Source: Mesostigma viride
Lineage: Eukaryota > Streptophyta > Mesostigmatophyceae > Mesostigmatales > Mesostigmataceae
Assembly: GCA_009746045.1 (NCBI GenBank)
Contig: RPFO01000702.1
Span: 743,501-807,500 of the forward strand
Direction of reading: 5' to 3'
DNA: 64,000 nt
The notes beneath the pieces were generated by a model. That model did no database searches. It had not been told where the DNA came from and saw only the letters and a list, made by a program, of their open reading frames with translations. Made by a program: the position numbers and the translations under genes. Shown here piece by piece: positions 9,726 to 17,793 of this stretch (its first letter is position 1; every line of letters begins with the position of its first letter).

Positions 9726-10077
9726 GCTTTTAATATTAATACTGTGTTTATATAGCGGTTTATAATTAGTTAAAACTAATTTTAACTAGACGAAAGCAAA
9801 AAATAAGGAGTTTTAATTATTTGTTCTAGGGAACTTAAAAATCAGATAAGACTAGAAAACTGGACATAACGTTAATGCCTAAATTATTTTATTGAGCTCT
9901 ATGAGTTATTGAATCACCTAATCACGGATGGGTTATTCTAAATTAAATTATAAAAATAGTCAAACTAGTTCTTCTAGTTTACTGTTTAAAATATACTTCG
10001 GGTAAGTGTCCGGTCGTTATGGATACCCCTTAAGTATTGTGCTATAAAAATTGTAATTGCCAACAATCAAAAAAACT
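9726..10077. other. Intergenic stretch between an MFS gene and serS, with one palindrome
   Basis: About 350 bases without a supported gene. It should contain the promoter of the minus-strand MFS gene. The only structure I see is a perfect inverted repeat, TAGTTAAAA at 9767-9775 and TTTTAACTA at 9780-9788 with a 4-base loop. It lies about 45 bases upstream of the MFS start and could be a repressor site. Confidence 0.4.
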
Positions 10078-11352
10078 CTAACTTCGACGAATTACAGTTC
10101 TTCCATTCATATAAGGTACTAAAACTTCAGGAATAGTTATAGACCCATCTTCATTTTGGTAATTTTCAAGTACGGCAACTAATGTTCTGCCTACAGCAAG
10201 ACCTGATCCATTTAAAGTGTGAACGAATTGAGTTTCTTTAGCATTGATTTCTTTGTAGCGAGCTCTCATTCTTCGTGCCTGGAAATCACCGCAATTGGAT
10301 ATACTAGATATCTCCCTATATTTATTTTGGCCTGGAAGCCATACTTCTATATCATAAGTTTTCTTTGCAGAAAATCCCATATCACCAGTGCAAAGCAGCA
10401 TTACTCTATAAGGAATATCAAGCCTTTTTAAAATCTCTTCGGCAGCATTAAGCATATACTCATGTTCAAATTCTGATTCCTCAGGAGTAGTAATTGTTAC
10501 CAGCTCTACTTTACCGAATTGATGGTTTCTAATCATTCCTCTAGTATCTTTTCCAGCACTTCCGGCTTCTGATCTATAACAATTCGTATAAGCTACATAT
10601 CTAATCGGCAGTTCTTCTCTTTGTAGAATGCTATCTGCTACCATATTTGTTAGTGGCACCTCTCCGGTAGGGATAAGCCTGAATTTATTATCACTAGTTA
10701 TATATGATTCATCCGCTAATTTCGGTAATTGAGCCGTATTATACATAGCCTCAGGTCTAACTAATGTGGGCGGAGAAATTTCTTCAAATCCGAAATCTGT
10801 AGTATGAGTATCTAGCATGAAATTGAATAAAGCACGCTCTAAACTTGCTAATTGCCCCTTGAGAGTAACAAACCTACTGCCTGAAATTTTAGCTGTCTGT
10901 TCAAAATCCATCATGCCTAGATCCAGTCCTAGATCAAAATGTTCCTTAGCCCACTTGTTTTCAATAGGTTTTTTAAAATCACGAATGAATTTGTTCATAC
11001 TCTCATCTACCCCATAAGGAACATCAGGATCTGGTAAGTTAGGAACTGTATCTAGTATCTCTTTTAATTTATCACCATTTGTTATTGATTTACCTAGCTC
11101 AGCTAGTTTATCATTAATATGCTCTACATCCCTTTTTATGTCTTCGAATTCTCTGGATGCTTTGCCCTTTAAACTAGCGAGTTTTTTTGATTTCTTATTT
11201 TTTGCCTGCTGGAATTCCTGGATAAGAGTAATTAGCTGGCGTTTTTCCTCATCTAATTTAATAATTTCTTCAGTGTTAACTTCTACTCCTCTTTTTAAGA
11301 GTAAATCATTAAATTCTTCTTTATTTTCTCTAATCCACTTAATATCCAGCAT
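10078..11352 (-). CDS. serS: Serine-tRNA ligase
   Basis: 424 residues, standard for bacterial SerRS. It begins [22 protein letters not shown], followed by the antiparallel coiled-coil arm (about 30-105), then the class II catalytic core with motif 2 ([21 protein letters not shown]) and motif 3 near the end ([19 protein letters not shown]). It charges tRNA-Ser and tRNA-Sec with serine. Its start overlaps the end of tatC by 14 bases, so it is the last gene of the fthC-cvpA-tatC-serS cluster. Confidence 0.98.
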   Translation of the reverse strand: MLDIKWIRENKEEFNDLLLKRGVEVNTEEIIKLDEEKRQLITLIQEFQQAKNKKSKKLASLKGKASREFEDIKRDVEHINDKLAELGKSITNGDKLKEILDTVPNLPDPDVPYGVDESMNKFIRDFKKPIENKWAKEHFDLGLDLGMMDFEQTAKISGSRFVTLKGQLASLERALFNFMLDTHTTDFGFEEISPPTLVRPEAMYNTAQLPKLADESYITSDNKFRLIPTGEVPLTNMVADSILQREELPIRYVAYTNCYRSEAGSAGKDTRGMIRNHQFGKVELVTITTPEESEFEHEYMLNAAEEILKRLDIPYRVMLLCTGDMGFSAKKTYDIEVWLPGQNKYREISSISNCGDFQARRMRARYKEINAKETQFVHTLNGSGLAVGRTLVAVLENYQNEDGSITIPEVLVPYMNGRTVIRRS

Positions 11353-12085
11353 TTTTTTTACTCCTATTTTCGACGAGGTTACATATTATAATTGAAATTT
11401 CATATAATAGAATCAATGGTATTGCAAGGGATATCTGACTTAGAACATCCGGTGGGGTCAGAATAGCGGCGATAATAAAAATTATTACAATAGCTAACCT
11501 TCTTTTATTTCGTAAGCCTTGAGCTGAAACCAATTCTAATACGCTTAATATCAACATTATTACAGGAAGCTCAAAGGCCAAACCAAAGGCTGTAATAAGC
11601 TGCATTACTACAGTTAAATATTCGCTAATGCGAGCTTCTAGAATAATCGGCATGCTTGAGTCTGGATTTTCAAAACTTAAAAAGAATTGCCAAGCATTTG
11701 GCATTACTAAATAGAAAACAAAAACCCCACCAAGGTAAAATAATAAGGGTGATATTACTAACGTAGGTAAGATAATAGTTTTTTCATTTTTTAATAACCC
11801 GGGAGATATAAACCTATATAGCTGATACGATATAACCGGAATTATTATCAAAAATGCAGTCCACAAACTAAGTTTTAAATATGTAAAAAACGCTTCAGTC
11901 ATTCCGGTGTAAATTACTTTTCTTTTATGATTACTTGTTACTTCTGCTAAAGGACTCAAAATAAAGTTATATATATAATTACTGAAATAATAGCAAAATA
12001 TAAAGGCGCAAATAAAGAAAGCGATAATTATAAAAAAACGCTTTTTGAGTTCTAAAAAATGCTCTTTTAGAGTATATTTTTCCAT
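11339..12085 (-). CDS. tatC: Sec-independent protein translocase TatC
   Basis: Polytopic membrane protein with six predicted helices. It is the receptor for twin-arginine signal peptides and moves folded proteins across the inner membrane. I chose the Met at 12085, which gives [16 protein letters not shown], the usual TatC N-terminus (EHLEELRKR); an ATG at 12118 would add 11 residues with no family match. Other landmarks are F.ELP in [12 protein letters not shown] and the C-terminal LTPPD. No tatA/tatB is in the window. It overlaps serS downstream and follows cvpA. Confidence 0.95.
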   Translation of the reverse strand: MEKYTLKEHFLELKKRFFIIIAFFICAFIFCYYFSNYIYNFILSPLAEVTSNHKRKVIYTGMTEAFFTYLKLSLWTAFLIIIPVISYQLYRFISPGLLKNEKTIILPTLVISPLLFYLGGVFVFYLVMPNAWQFFLSFENPDSSMPIILEARISEYLTVVMQLITAFGLAFELPVIMLILSVLELVSAQGLRNKRRLAIVIIFIIAAILTPPDVLSQISLAIPLILLYEISIIICNLVENRSKKNAGY

Positions 12086-12139
12086 TATTTCAAGTAAGCC
12101 ATGTAAACCATTATTCAAATAGCCATTTTTTAGCTTTTT

Positions 12140-12772
12140 TTAGTATTTAATACCTTCTTCTTTTTTTCTTTTTATGCTGTCTATAATCTCCTGACCCTTC
12201 TCTATTTTTTCTTCTGGTTTCGGCAGTTTAATAGATTGAAGGGTATTTTCAGGTAATAGAGCAAGTGATTCTTTTAGCAATATTTCCAGATATTCGGTAG
12301 TTTTGGAATTATTCAGCCAGTCCGGATATTTTTCAGCATTAAGGTTAGATACTATATCTTCAGCATTCTCGGCTTTCAAATATGCCCCTGAAGAGAAAAT
12401 AGCCGTTAATGTGAATATTACTGTAGAAATAATTAATCCTCTAAAAAAACCGGCAATAGTGCCTAAAGTGCGATCAAAAAATCCGCTACTGATTGTACTA
12501 AGTACATCACTAACTTTTGATGTGATAGAAGTTAAAATAAATAAAGAACAAACATAAGATATAGAGCCGCTAAGAATTGATAACAGTAGTTCATTCTCAA
12601 CGTGTTTTGCAAGGGCAATTTGTACATATGGAAACAGAAAAATTGCAGCAGCAATAGAGACTACAAAACCTGCGAGATTTATAGCCATACCAAGTAAGCC
12701 TTTATATAAGCCCATAATTGTTGAAATAGCAATTACAGTGAAAACGGCAATATCAAAAATAGTAAACATCAT
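12140..12772 (-). CDS. cvpA: CvpA-family membrane protein
   Basis: 210 residues. The N-terminal part has four hydrophobic helices (about 5-30, 33-50, 65-85 and 100-125) with the family pattern FDIAVFTVIAISTIMGLYKG and RTLGTIAGFFRGLI. The polar C-terminus (about 150-210) is rich in Lys and Glu. CvpA was named for colicin V production in E. coli, but its general role is likely in envelope integrity. It is 7 bases downstream of fthC and 54 bases upstream of the chosen tatC start, all on the minus strand. Confidence 0.88.
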   Translation of the reverse strand: MMFTIFDIAVFTVIAISTIMGLYKGLLGMAINLAGFVVSIAAAIFLFPYVQIALAKHVENELLLSILSGSISYVCSLFILTSITSKVSDVLSTISSGFFDRTLGTIAGFFRGLIISTVIFTLTAIFSSGAYLKAENAEDIVSNLNAEKYPDWLNNSKTTEYLEILLKESLALLPENTLQSIKLPKPEEKIEKGQEIIDSIKRKKEEGIKY

Positions 12773-12779
12773 ATAAGTA

Positions 12780-13391
12780 TTATAGCTTTAGAACGGTGTT
12801 CTCTGTAATGACATAGTCAAACTTTGTGTCATGTTTTTCAATTGGTAAAGATTCTAACAGATATTTATCAAAACATACACCTATTTTGGTTGTTGGAGTA
12901 TTAATTATCGGTCTAGAGAAATACTTGTCGTAACATCCGGAGCCAAAACCAAGCCTATAACCTTTTTGGCAGTAAGCTAAACCCGGTACGATAACTATAC
13001 TTGGAACTAAAATAGTATCCGAAGGGGGATGTTTAATGCCCTTTGACTCTTTTTCTAGGACCATACTTTTGTGATAATGGACAAATTCTATTTTGTCACC
13101 ATTTATTTTAGGCAAGCAAAATACCCAATTATTATCTAAAAGGCTAGTTAAATCTGGTTCACCTTTAAGGGGTAAATATAAGCCTATAGGATTTGCAGCA
13201 CTAAATATTTCGAAATTGTCAGTTTCAACCTCAGTAGAGTTCCTGTTCTTATTTGATAAATTTTTGCATAACGCACAGATTACTAATTTAGTATTTTCTA
13301 CAATTAATTTGTTTTCTGCCAAGAATTTATCTCGGTCAAATAAAGTTCTCTCTGCTAAAATTTTTTTTCTAAGAGAATGCTTTAAATACAT
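12780..13391 (-). CDS. fthC: 5-formyltetrahydrofolate cyclo-ligase
   Basis: 203 residues. The protein converts 5-formyl-THF to 5,10-methenyl-THF with ATP. Landmarks are the N-terminal LRKKILAERTLF (start of the family), GLYLPLKGEPDL, VPGLAYCQKGYRLGFGSGCYDKY (ATP/phosphate-binding GxGGGxYDR-like motif) and the C-terminal HDTKFDYVITE. It is the first gene of the run to cvpA, tatC and serS. It ties functionally to the folate operon at 47-50.7 kb. Confidence 0.92.
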   Translation of the reverse strand: MYLKHSLRKKILAERTLFDRDKFLAENKLIVENTKLVICALCKNLSNKNRNSTEVETDNFEIFSAANPIGLYLPLKGEPDLTSLLDNNWVFCLPKINGDKIEFVHYHKSMVLEKESKGIKHPPSDTILVPSIVIVPGLAYCQKGYRLGFGSGCYDKYFSRPIINTPTTKIGVCFDKYLLESLPIEKHDTKFDYVITENTVLKL

Positions 13392-13466
13392 AGGTTACCT
13401 TTATGTGTTTTGAGCTGTAAAAAAATATATAAATTTTTAAATGCCATATAAGGTTTTTTTCCACGT

Positions 13467-14504
13467 TTAAGTATTATCAATAACTAATGGTTTTATAAAC
13501 TCTGTAGAATTTTTATTAGCTACCAGAAGCTGGCCATTTTTTAAAATAATCAGTATATTTTTTAAATCAATAGCTATGGTTTTTTCAGCATCAGAATTAA
13601 TATAAGAATCCTTAACGTTATGAGTAACTACTACACCTTGCCCTTTGACGGAAGTTGGTTGGTTAGTAGTTTTATCAAGATTCCACATGCTCTCCCAAGT
13701 ACCAAGGTCATTCCATTTGAAATTAGCTTTAATAAGTGCAATTTCCTGTAATCTTTCGGAAATTGCGTTATCAAAAGAAACTGAAGGGAGGTTATCATAT
13801 GCTTTTTTATCTAATTTAAGTATATTCTTTGTACACAAATTTGAATTAAATATTGTCGATAAGTTTCTATTTATTATGGGGATAAATTGCTTTGTTAACT
13901 TAAAAATATAATCAATATTGAAAACATAAATTCCTGAATTCCAAAAATATTCTGGTAGGGCAGTTAATTTTTTAGCTAATTCTTTATCGGGTTTTTCTAT
14001 AAATTTAGTTCCTAAATACACATCCTTATTTATTTGTTGTTTTGCTTTTATATAACCGAAATTTATGTTAGGGGAGCTTGGAGGCACACCTATTACACTA
14101 AATTTATACTTTTTAGTGGCTTTTAAGGCTATATTTAAACTGTCTCTATAATTTAACCAGTCCTCGATGTGATGATCTGATGGAATAAGAATTATAGTAT
14201 CATAGCCTTGTTGTTTTGCGTAGTATGATGCCGCTAACGCACATATAGCTGTATTTTTTGAATCAGGTTCAAAAATTATTTTAGCTGGTACATTTATTTC
14301 TTTTAACTGCTTAACTACAATTTCTTGATTATTAATATTGGCAACTATTAAAGGCTTCCCTAAATAGCTATTACGGATTATCGTGTTTTGAAATAAACTT
14401 AAATTGGCAAAATTTTTTATAAATTGTTTCGGTCTTGTTTTTTGAGATAATGGCCATAGACGAGATCCATTTCCTCCTGCTAATATAACTGATTGTACTT
14501 TCAT
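13467..14504 (-). CDS. manC: Mannose-1-phosphate guanylyltransferase
   Basis: 345 residues. The N-terminus VILAGGNGSRLWPLSQKTRPKQF is the nucleotidyltransferase signature (GGxGxRLWPLS..xPKQ). Further motifs are IIFEPDSKNTA, LIPSDHHI, FGYIKA, FIEKPD and WNSGIYVF. It makes GDP-mannose for surface polysaccharide. It is shorter than the bifunctional ManC/WbpW proteins (about 480 residues) and lacks their C-terminal cupin isomerase domain, so a separate isomerase would be required. A sigma70-type promoter lies directly upstream. Confidence 0.92.
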   Translation of the reverse strand: MKVQSVILAGGNGSRLWPLSQKTRPKQFIKNFANLSLFQNTIIRNSYLGKPLIVANINNQEIVVKQLKEINVPAKIIFEPDSKNTAICALAASYYAKQQGYDTIILIPSDHHIEDWLNYRDSLNIALKATKKYKFSVIGVPPSSPNINFGYIKAKQQINKDVYLGTKFIEKPDKELAKKLTALPEYFWNSGIYVFNIDYIFKLTKQFIPIINRNLSTIFNSNLCTKNILKLDKKAYDNLPSVSFDNAISERLQEIALIKANFKWNDLGTWESMWNLDKTTNQPTSVKGQGVVVTHNVKDSYINSDAEKTIAIDLKNILIILKNGQLLVANKNSTEFIKPLVIDNT

Positions 14505-14535
14505 TTATTTTTATTATAACTTTTAGTGTGTGGTA

Positions 14536-14565
14536 TTTATAGTAACTAATAGTTGTTAATGTCAA
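14536..14565 (-). promoter_or_regulatory. Sigma70-type promoter of manC
   Basis: On the minus strand, TTGACA (14565-14560) and TATAAA (14541-14536) are separated by 18 bases. The -10 box ends 31 bases before the manC ATG at 14504. Confidence 0.6.
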
Positions 14566-14672
14566 CTTATAGTTATAATAAAATATCAATATAAATTAGA
14601 CTAAAAATTTACATGTGGCATATTTGCTAATTTTGTATTTAAAAGTTAACTACTTCTCAATAGTTAGGGAGA

Positions 14673-16634
14673 TTAATAAAAATTATAAGGGTCTATGTCT
14701 ATTTTGACCTGGAAGGATGATGGGATTTTACAATTGGTAAACCATAGAGAGATATATTTTTGGATATTAAAATTCCTTTCGCAAATTATTAATATTCTAT
14801 ATCTATAACGGCCGGACAGCTTAAATATTAGGGCTTCAGCTGGTCCTAGTATTCTTGCTGAGCTAATAGGGGCTTTTTGAACTATATAATTTGCTATAGA
14901 TAATGTTTTTTCCAGATATTTGCCTGCGATATTGATAACTGCCATTTTTGTAAACGGGGGCATTTTTGCTTCTTTTCGAGATAGCATTTCCATTTCAATA
15001 AATTCTTCTTCTTTACCTTGGGCCAGGGCGGTTAGGGCTTTGTTTTCAGGAAAATAGCTCTGCAATAGCACTTTCCCTTTAATTGTTTTAGCTCTGCCAG
15101 CCCGTCCTCCTACCTGATGAAGTAATTGAAATGTTTTTTCTACGGATTTTAGGTCTCCTCCCAGGAATCCAAGGTCTGCATCAATTACACCTACTAAAGA
15201 AAGTTTTGGAAAGTGATAACCTTTTGTAACGATCTGCGTGCCGATTAATATATCAATATTACCGGTTTCCATTTCATTTAATAGAGTTTGTATTTGATTT
15301 ATTTTTGTAGTTTGGTCTTTGCTTATTACTTTTATCCGTGAATCTGGAAATAACCTTTTTACCTCTTCCTCAATTCTTTCAACTCCTGGTCCACATAAGA
15401 TTAACGAATTATCTTCGTGACATTCAGGACAAATGTCATAAATTTTACCCACACTACCGCAATGGTGGCATTCTATTAATTTTCTACTTTTATGGACCAC
15501 CATTGACGCCGAGCATTTACTGCACTGAAATCTATAACCACAAGTTTTACATAACATTAATGGTGCGTAGCCACGTCTGTTTAAAAAAAGTAAACACTGA
15601 TTCCCTTGCCCTAGCGTTGTATTAATGGCGGTAACTAATGGCTTTGAAAGCCAGCTATTTTGCTCTAACTCAATCCTCCGCATATCTATAATTTCCACTT
15701 CTGGTAAGCTGGCATCGCTGAAACGGCTTCTAAGCTCCACCATTGAATATTTTTCCTGCTGGACGTTATAAATAGTTTCAATTGAAGGGGTTGCTGAAAC
15801 TAAAATTACAGAAGTACCTAATAAATTAGCTTTTAATACAGCCATGTCCCGTGCATTATATAAGACTCCATCGCCTTGTTTATAAGAAGCGTCATGTTCT
15901 TCATCTACTACAATTAGTGCCAGGTTCTTATAGGGTAAAAACAAGCTACTTCTAGCTCCTATTACAACTTGGGTTGAACCGCTTAATATACCCTGCATAA
16001 TCTTTTTTTTGCGAGCTTTACTAATGGTCGAATTCCACACAACGGGTTTAAAACCAAAACGTTCTGTAAAACGTTTTATTATTTGTGAGCTTAGAGAAAT
16101 TTCTGGAAGCATTATCAGCGATTGTTTTTTCTTTTTGATCGTTTCTGCCACTAAATAAAAATATATTTCCGTTTTTCCTGAACCAGTTACTCCTTTTAAT
16201 AACACAGGTTTTGTGGTTGCTTTTATAAAATCTAAGGTACTAGCTTGTTCTTCCGATAAATTGGGTAAGGAATGTTCCCCGGAAAATCCTTCACTTTTGG
16301 TTTGGAAAACTTCTAGATTTATATCAAAAGGGATAACAAGTTTAGCAATAGAACCAAGTGAAGCTAGGTAATAGCTACTTGCTTTTTTGATTAGTTCAAT
16401 GTTAGCCAGACCAATATTTTTATAATTGTTATCAGCGGGATTTAAAGTTAGATCGATTATTTTAAGCTTCTTATCACTAGGAGGAGAATTTGTTTCCCAA
16501 ACTATTCCGGTCATGTTTCTATTGCGAAAAGGAACGATAATTAAATCTCCTACTTTTAAGTTAAATTCTCGGGAGGTTTTGTAATCTAAAGGAAATAAGC
16601 CGGCTTTGGGGATCAGAACTTTTATTATCTGCAC
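14673..16634 (-). CDS. priA: Primosomal replication restart helicase PriA
   Basis: 653 residues, somewhat shorter than E. coli PriA (732). Residues 148-155 are the Walker A motif GVTGSGKT; DEEH is at 244-247. A cysteine cluster in the middle (CKTCGYRFQCSKC ... CHHCG ... CPEC) is the zinc-binding insertion, and GGRAGRA is helicase motif VI. PriA reloads the replisome at collapsed forks. It stands alone on the minus strand with 337 non-coding bases upstream. Confidence 0.97.
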   Translation of the reverse strand: MQIIKVLIPKAGLFPLDYKTSREFNLKVGDLIIVPFRNRNMTGIVWETNSPPSDKKLKIIDLTLNPADNNYKNIGLANIELIKKASSYYLASLGSIAKLVIPFDINLEVFQTKSEGFSGEHSLPNLSEEQASTLDFIKATTKPVLLKGVTGSGKTEIYFYLVAETIKKKKQSLIMLPEISLSSQIIKRFTERFGFKPVVWNSTISKARKKKIMQGILSGSTQVVIGARSSLFLPYKNLALIVVDEEHDASYKQGDGVLYNARDMAVLKANLLGTSVILVSATPSIETIYNVQQEKYSMVELRSRFSDASLPEVEIIDMRRIELEQNSWLSKPLVTAINTTLGQGNQCLLFLNRRGYAPLMLCKTCGYRFQCSKCSASMVVHKSRKLIECHHCGSVGKIYDICPECHEDNSLILCGPGVERIEEEVKRLFPDSRIKVISKDQTTKINQIQTLLNEMETGNIDILIGTQIVTKGYHFPKLSLVGVIDADLGFLGGDLKSVEKTFQLLHQVGGRAGRAKTIKGKVLLQSYFPENKALTALAQGKEEEFIEMEMLSRKEAKMPPFTKMAVINIAGKYLEKTLSIANYIVQKAPISSARILGPAEALIFKLSGRYRYRILIICERNFNIQKYISLWFTNCKIPSSFQVKIDIDPYNFY

Positions 16635-16971
16635 GATAAACTATTTCTATATAAAATTATTAATCTAACCTATCTTTAAAAGAGGAAATTGAAAAGTAAA
16701 ATAAAAAGTCTTAAGAGAAAGTCTAGAAGGTTGTATAAACTAGATGCTATAAAAATTCAACTTTATTTCTCTTGCTAAAGAATCTGCAATTCCATAACTT
16801 AACTGTTACCTCATTTGCTAGAATTTTTTTATTTTTAGAATTAGCCTATTTTTTAAAAGTTTTGTAAATAATAATTGTTAATTAATATTGACATTTTTGC
16901 TAAAAAATACTATAGGTTATTTTACTTAAAGTATACTTTATTAAAGGTTTAATTTTTAGGAGAAGAAATAC
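16635..16971. other. Divergent intergenic region between priA and a small gene
   Basis: About 340 AT-rich bases. It holds the plus-strand promoter at 16888-16916 and should hold the priA promoter on the other strand, which I cannot place. No further gene is supported. Confidence 0.4.
16888..16916 (+). promoter_or_regulatory. Strong sigma70-type promoter
   Basis: TTGACA at 16888-16893 and TATAGG at 16911-16916 with a 17-base spacer (an overlapping TACTAT at 16908 would leave only 14). It lies 55 bases upstream of the start of the 106-residue gene at 16972, which also has a good Shine-Dalgarno sequence (AGGAGAAG, about 16959-16966). Confidence 0.65.
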
Positions 16972-17292
16972 ATGAAAACAAAAGATGAGGAATTTGATAG
17001 AATTCTAAAAGAAATTATCGATTTTATGAAAAAGAGTGATAAAGTTTTTAAAGAATTAGCTATGTCTACTTCTAAAATAACAAGTTTCGAAAAAGAAACT
17101 GCTAAAATTGAAGGATTATATAATTTTCACCAATTTATTAAAACTTTACCTTCAGATACTGTATCTGAAAACGCAGCAGATTTTTTTAGTTTAATGTCAA
17201 CATTAAGTACCCCGTGCTCAAATCCTTCTGATAAGGATATTCAATCGCAGTTTGATGCTTTTGAAACTGCTCTTGCCGGACAAACAGAATAA
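16972..17292 (+). CDS. Small hypothetical protein, predicted helical
   Basis: 106 residues, not recognised. It starts MKTKDEEFDRILKEIIDF and is rich in Lys, Glu and Asp in the first half, consistent with amphipathic helices; there is no signal peptide or membrane segment. A single Cys is near residue 82. A consensus promoter and an AGGAGA ribosome site precede it, so it is likely well expressed. It is a single-gene unit between priA (opposite strand) and tRNA-Asn. A lineage-specific cytoplasmic or secreted small protein is possible; no function can be given. Confidence 0.65.
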   Translation: MKTKDEEFDRILKEIIDFMKKSDKVFKELAMSTSKITSFEKETAKIEGLYNFHQFIKTLPSDTVSENAADFFSLMSTLSTPCSNPSDKDIQSQFDAFETALAGQTE

Positions 17293-17330
17293 GTCATATA
17301 TTTAGTGTATGATTCTTATGTAGTATTGAG

Positions 17331-17418
17331 GCAGGTTGAGTAATCAGTAATTAAATTCGTAACGTCTTAACCTGCTTAATATCTTATTTATTAAACTGAT
17401 TTTTCTGCATGCTCAACC
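17331..17418 (+). other. Competing inverted repeats after the small gene
   Basis: GCAGGTT (17331-17337) can pair with AACCTGC (17369-17375), while the overlapping GGTTGAG (17334-17340) can pair with CTCAACC (17412-17418). Only one pairing can form at a time. There is no clear T-run. It may be a weak terminator or chance. Confidence 0.25.
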
Positions 17419-17502
17419 TATAAAATAGATATTTAAATAAAAAAACTCTAGACCCAGTAAAAAACTTTTGTTATAAGAAGTGGAGTTCAATTATTCTGTA
17501 TT

Positions 17503-17719
17503 CCTAAAGTGGTTTTTGCGGAGTAGTTTTTTCTTATTCCTCGGTAGCTCAGTGGTAGAGCAAACGGCTGTTAACCGTTCGGTCGCTGGTTCGAATCCGG
17601 CCCGAGGAGCCATATTTTTGTTCAATAAAATCTGACTAAATCCAAGAACCATTTTAGAATACTAAGAGTTAGAGCTATATATTTTTTATAATATAAATAT
17701 TGCTAAAACCACCTTTAGG
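17503..17719. repeat. Imperfect inverted repeat flanking tRNA-Asn
   Basis: CCTAAAGTGGTTTTTGC at 17503-17519 is nearly the reverse complement of GCTAAAACCACCTTTAGG at 17702-17719. The arms are about 180 bases apart and enclose the tRNA. They could be the ends of a small inserted element or the scar of one; chance cannot be excluded. Confidence 0.35.
17538..17612 (+). tRNA. tRNA-Asn(GTT), CCA encoded
   Basis: A complete cloverleaf: acceptor TCCTCGG pairs with CCGAGGA, D-arm GTAGCTCAGTGGTAGAGC, anticodon GTT at 17570-17572 in the loop CTGTTAA, T-arm with GGTTCGAATCC. The CCA end is encoded. Confidence 0.97.
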
Positions 17720-17793
17720 GGTAGCATCATGGTAAGAAATAAGGCAAGATAGCCATTTATATATACTACTTATACACAGGACAGGTGTATATA

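Noticed and set aside
13093..13413. 106-codon plus-strand frame opposite fthC
   Set aside because: Complete overlap with a conserved enzyme gene on the minus strand; other strand has family motifs.
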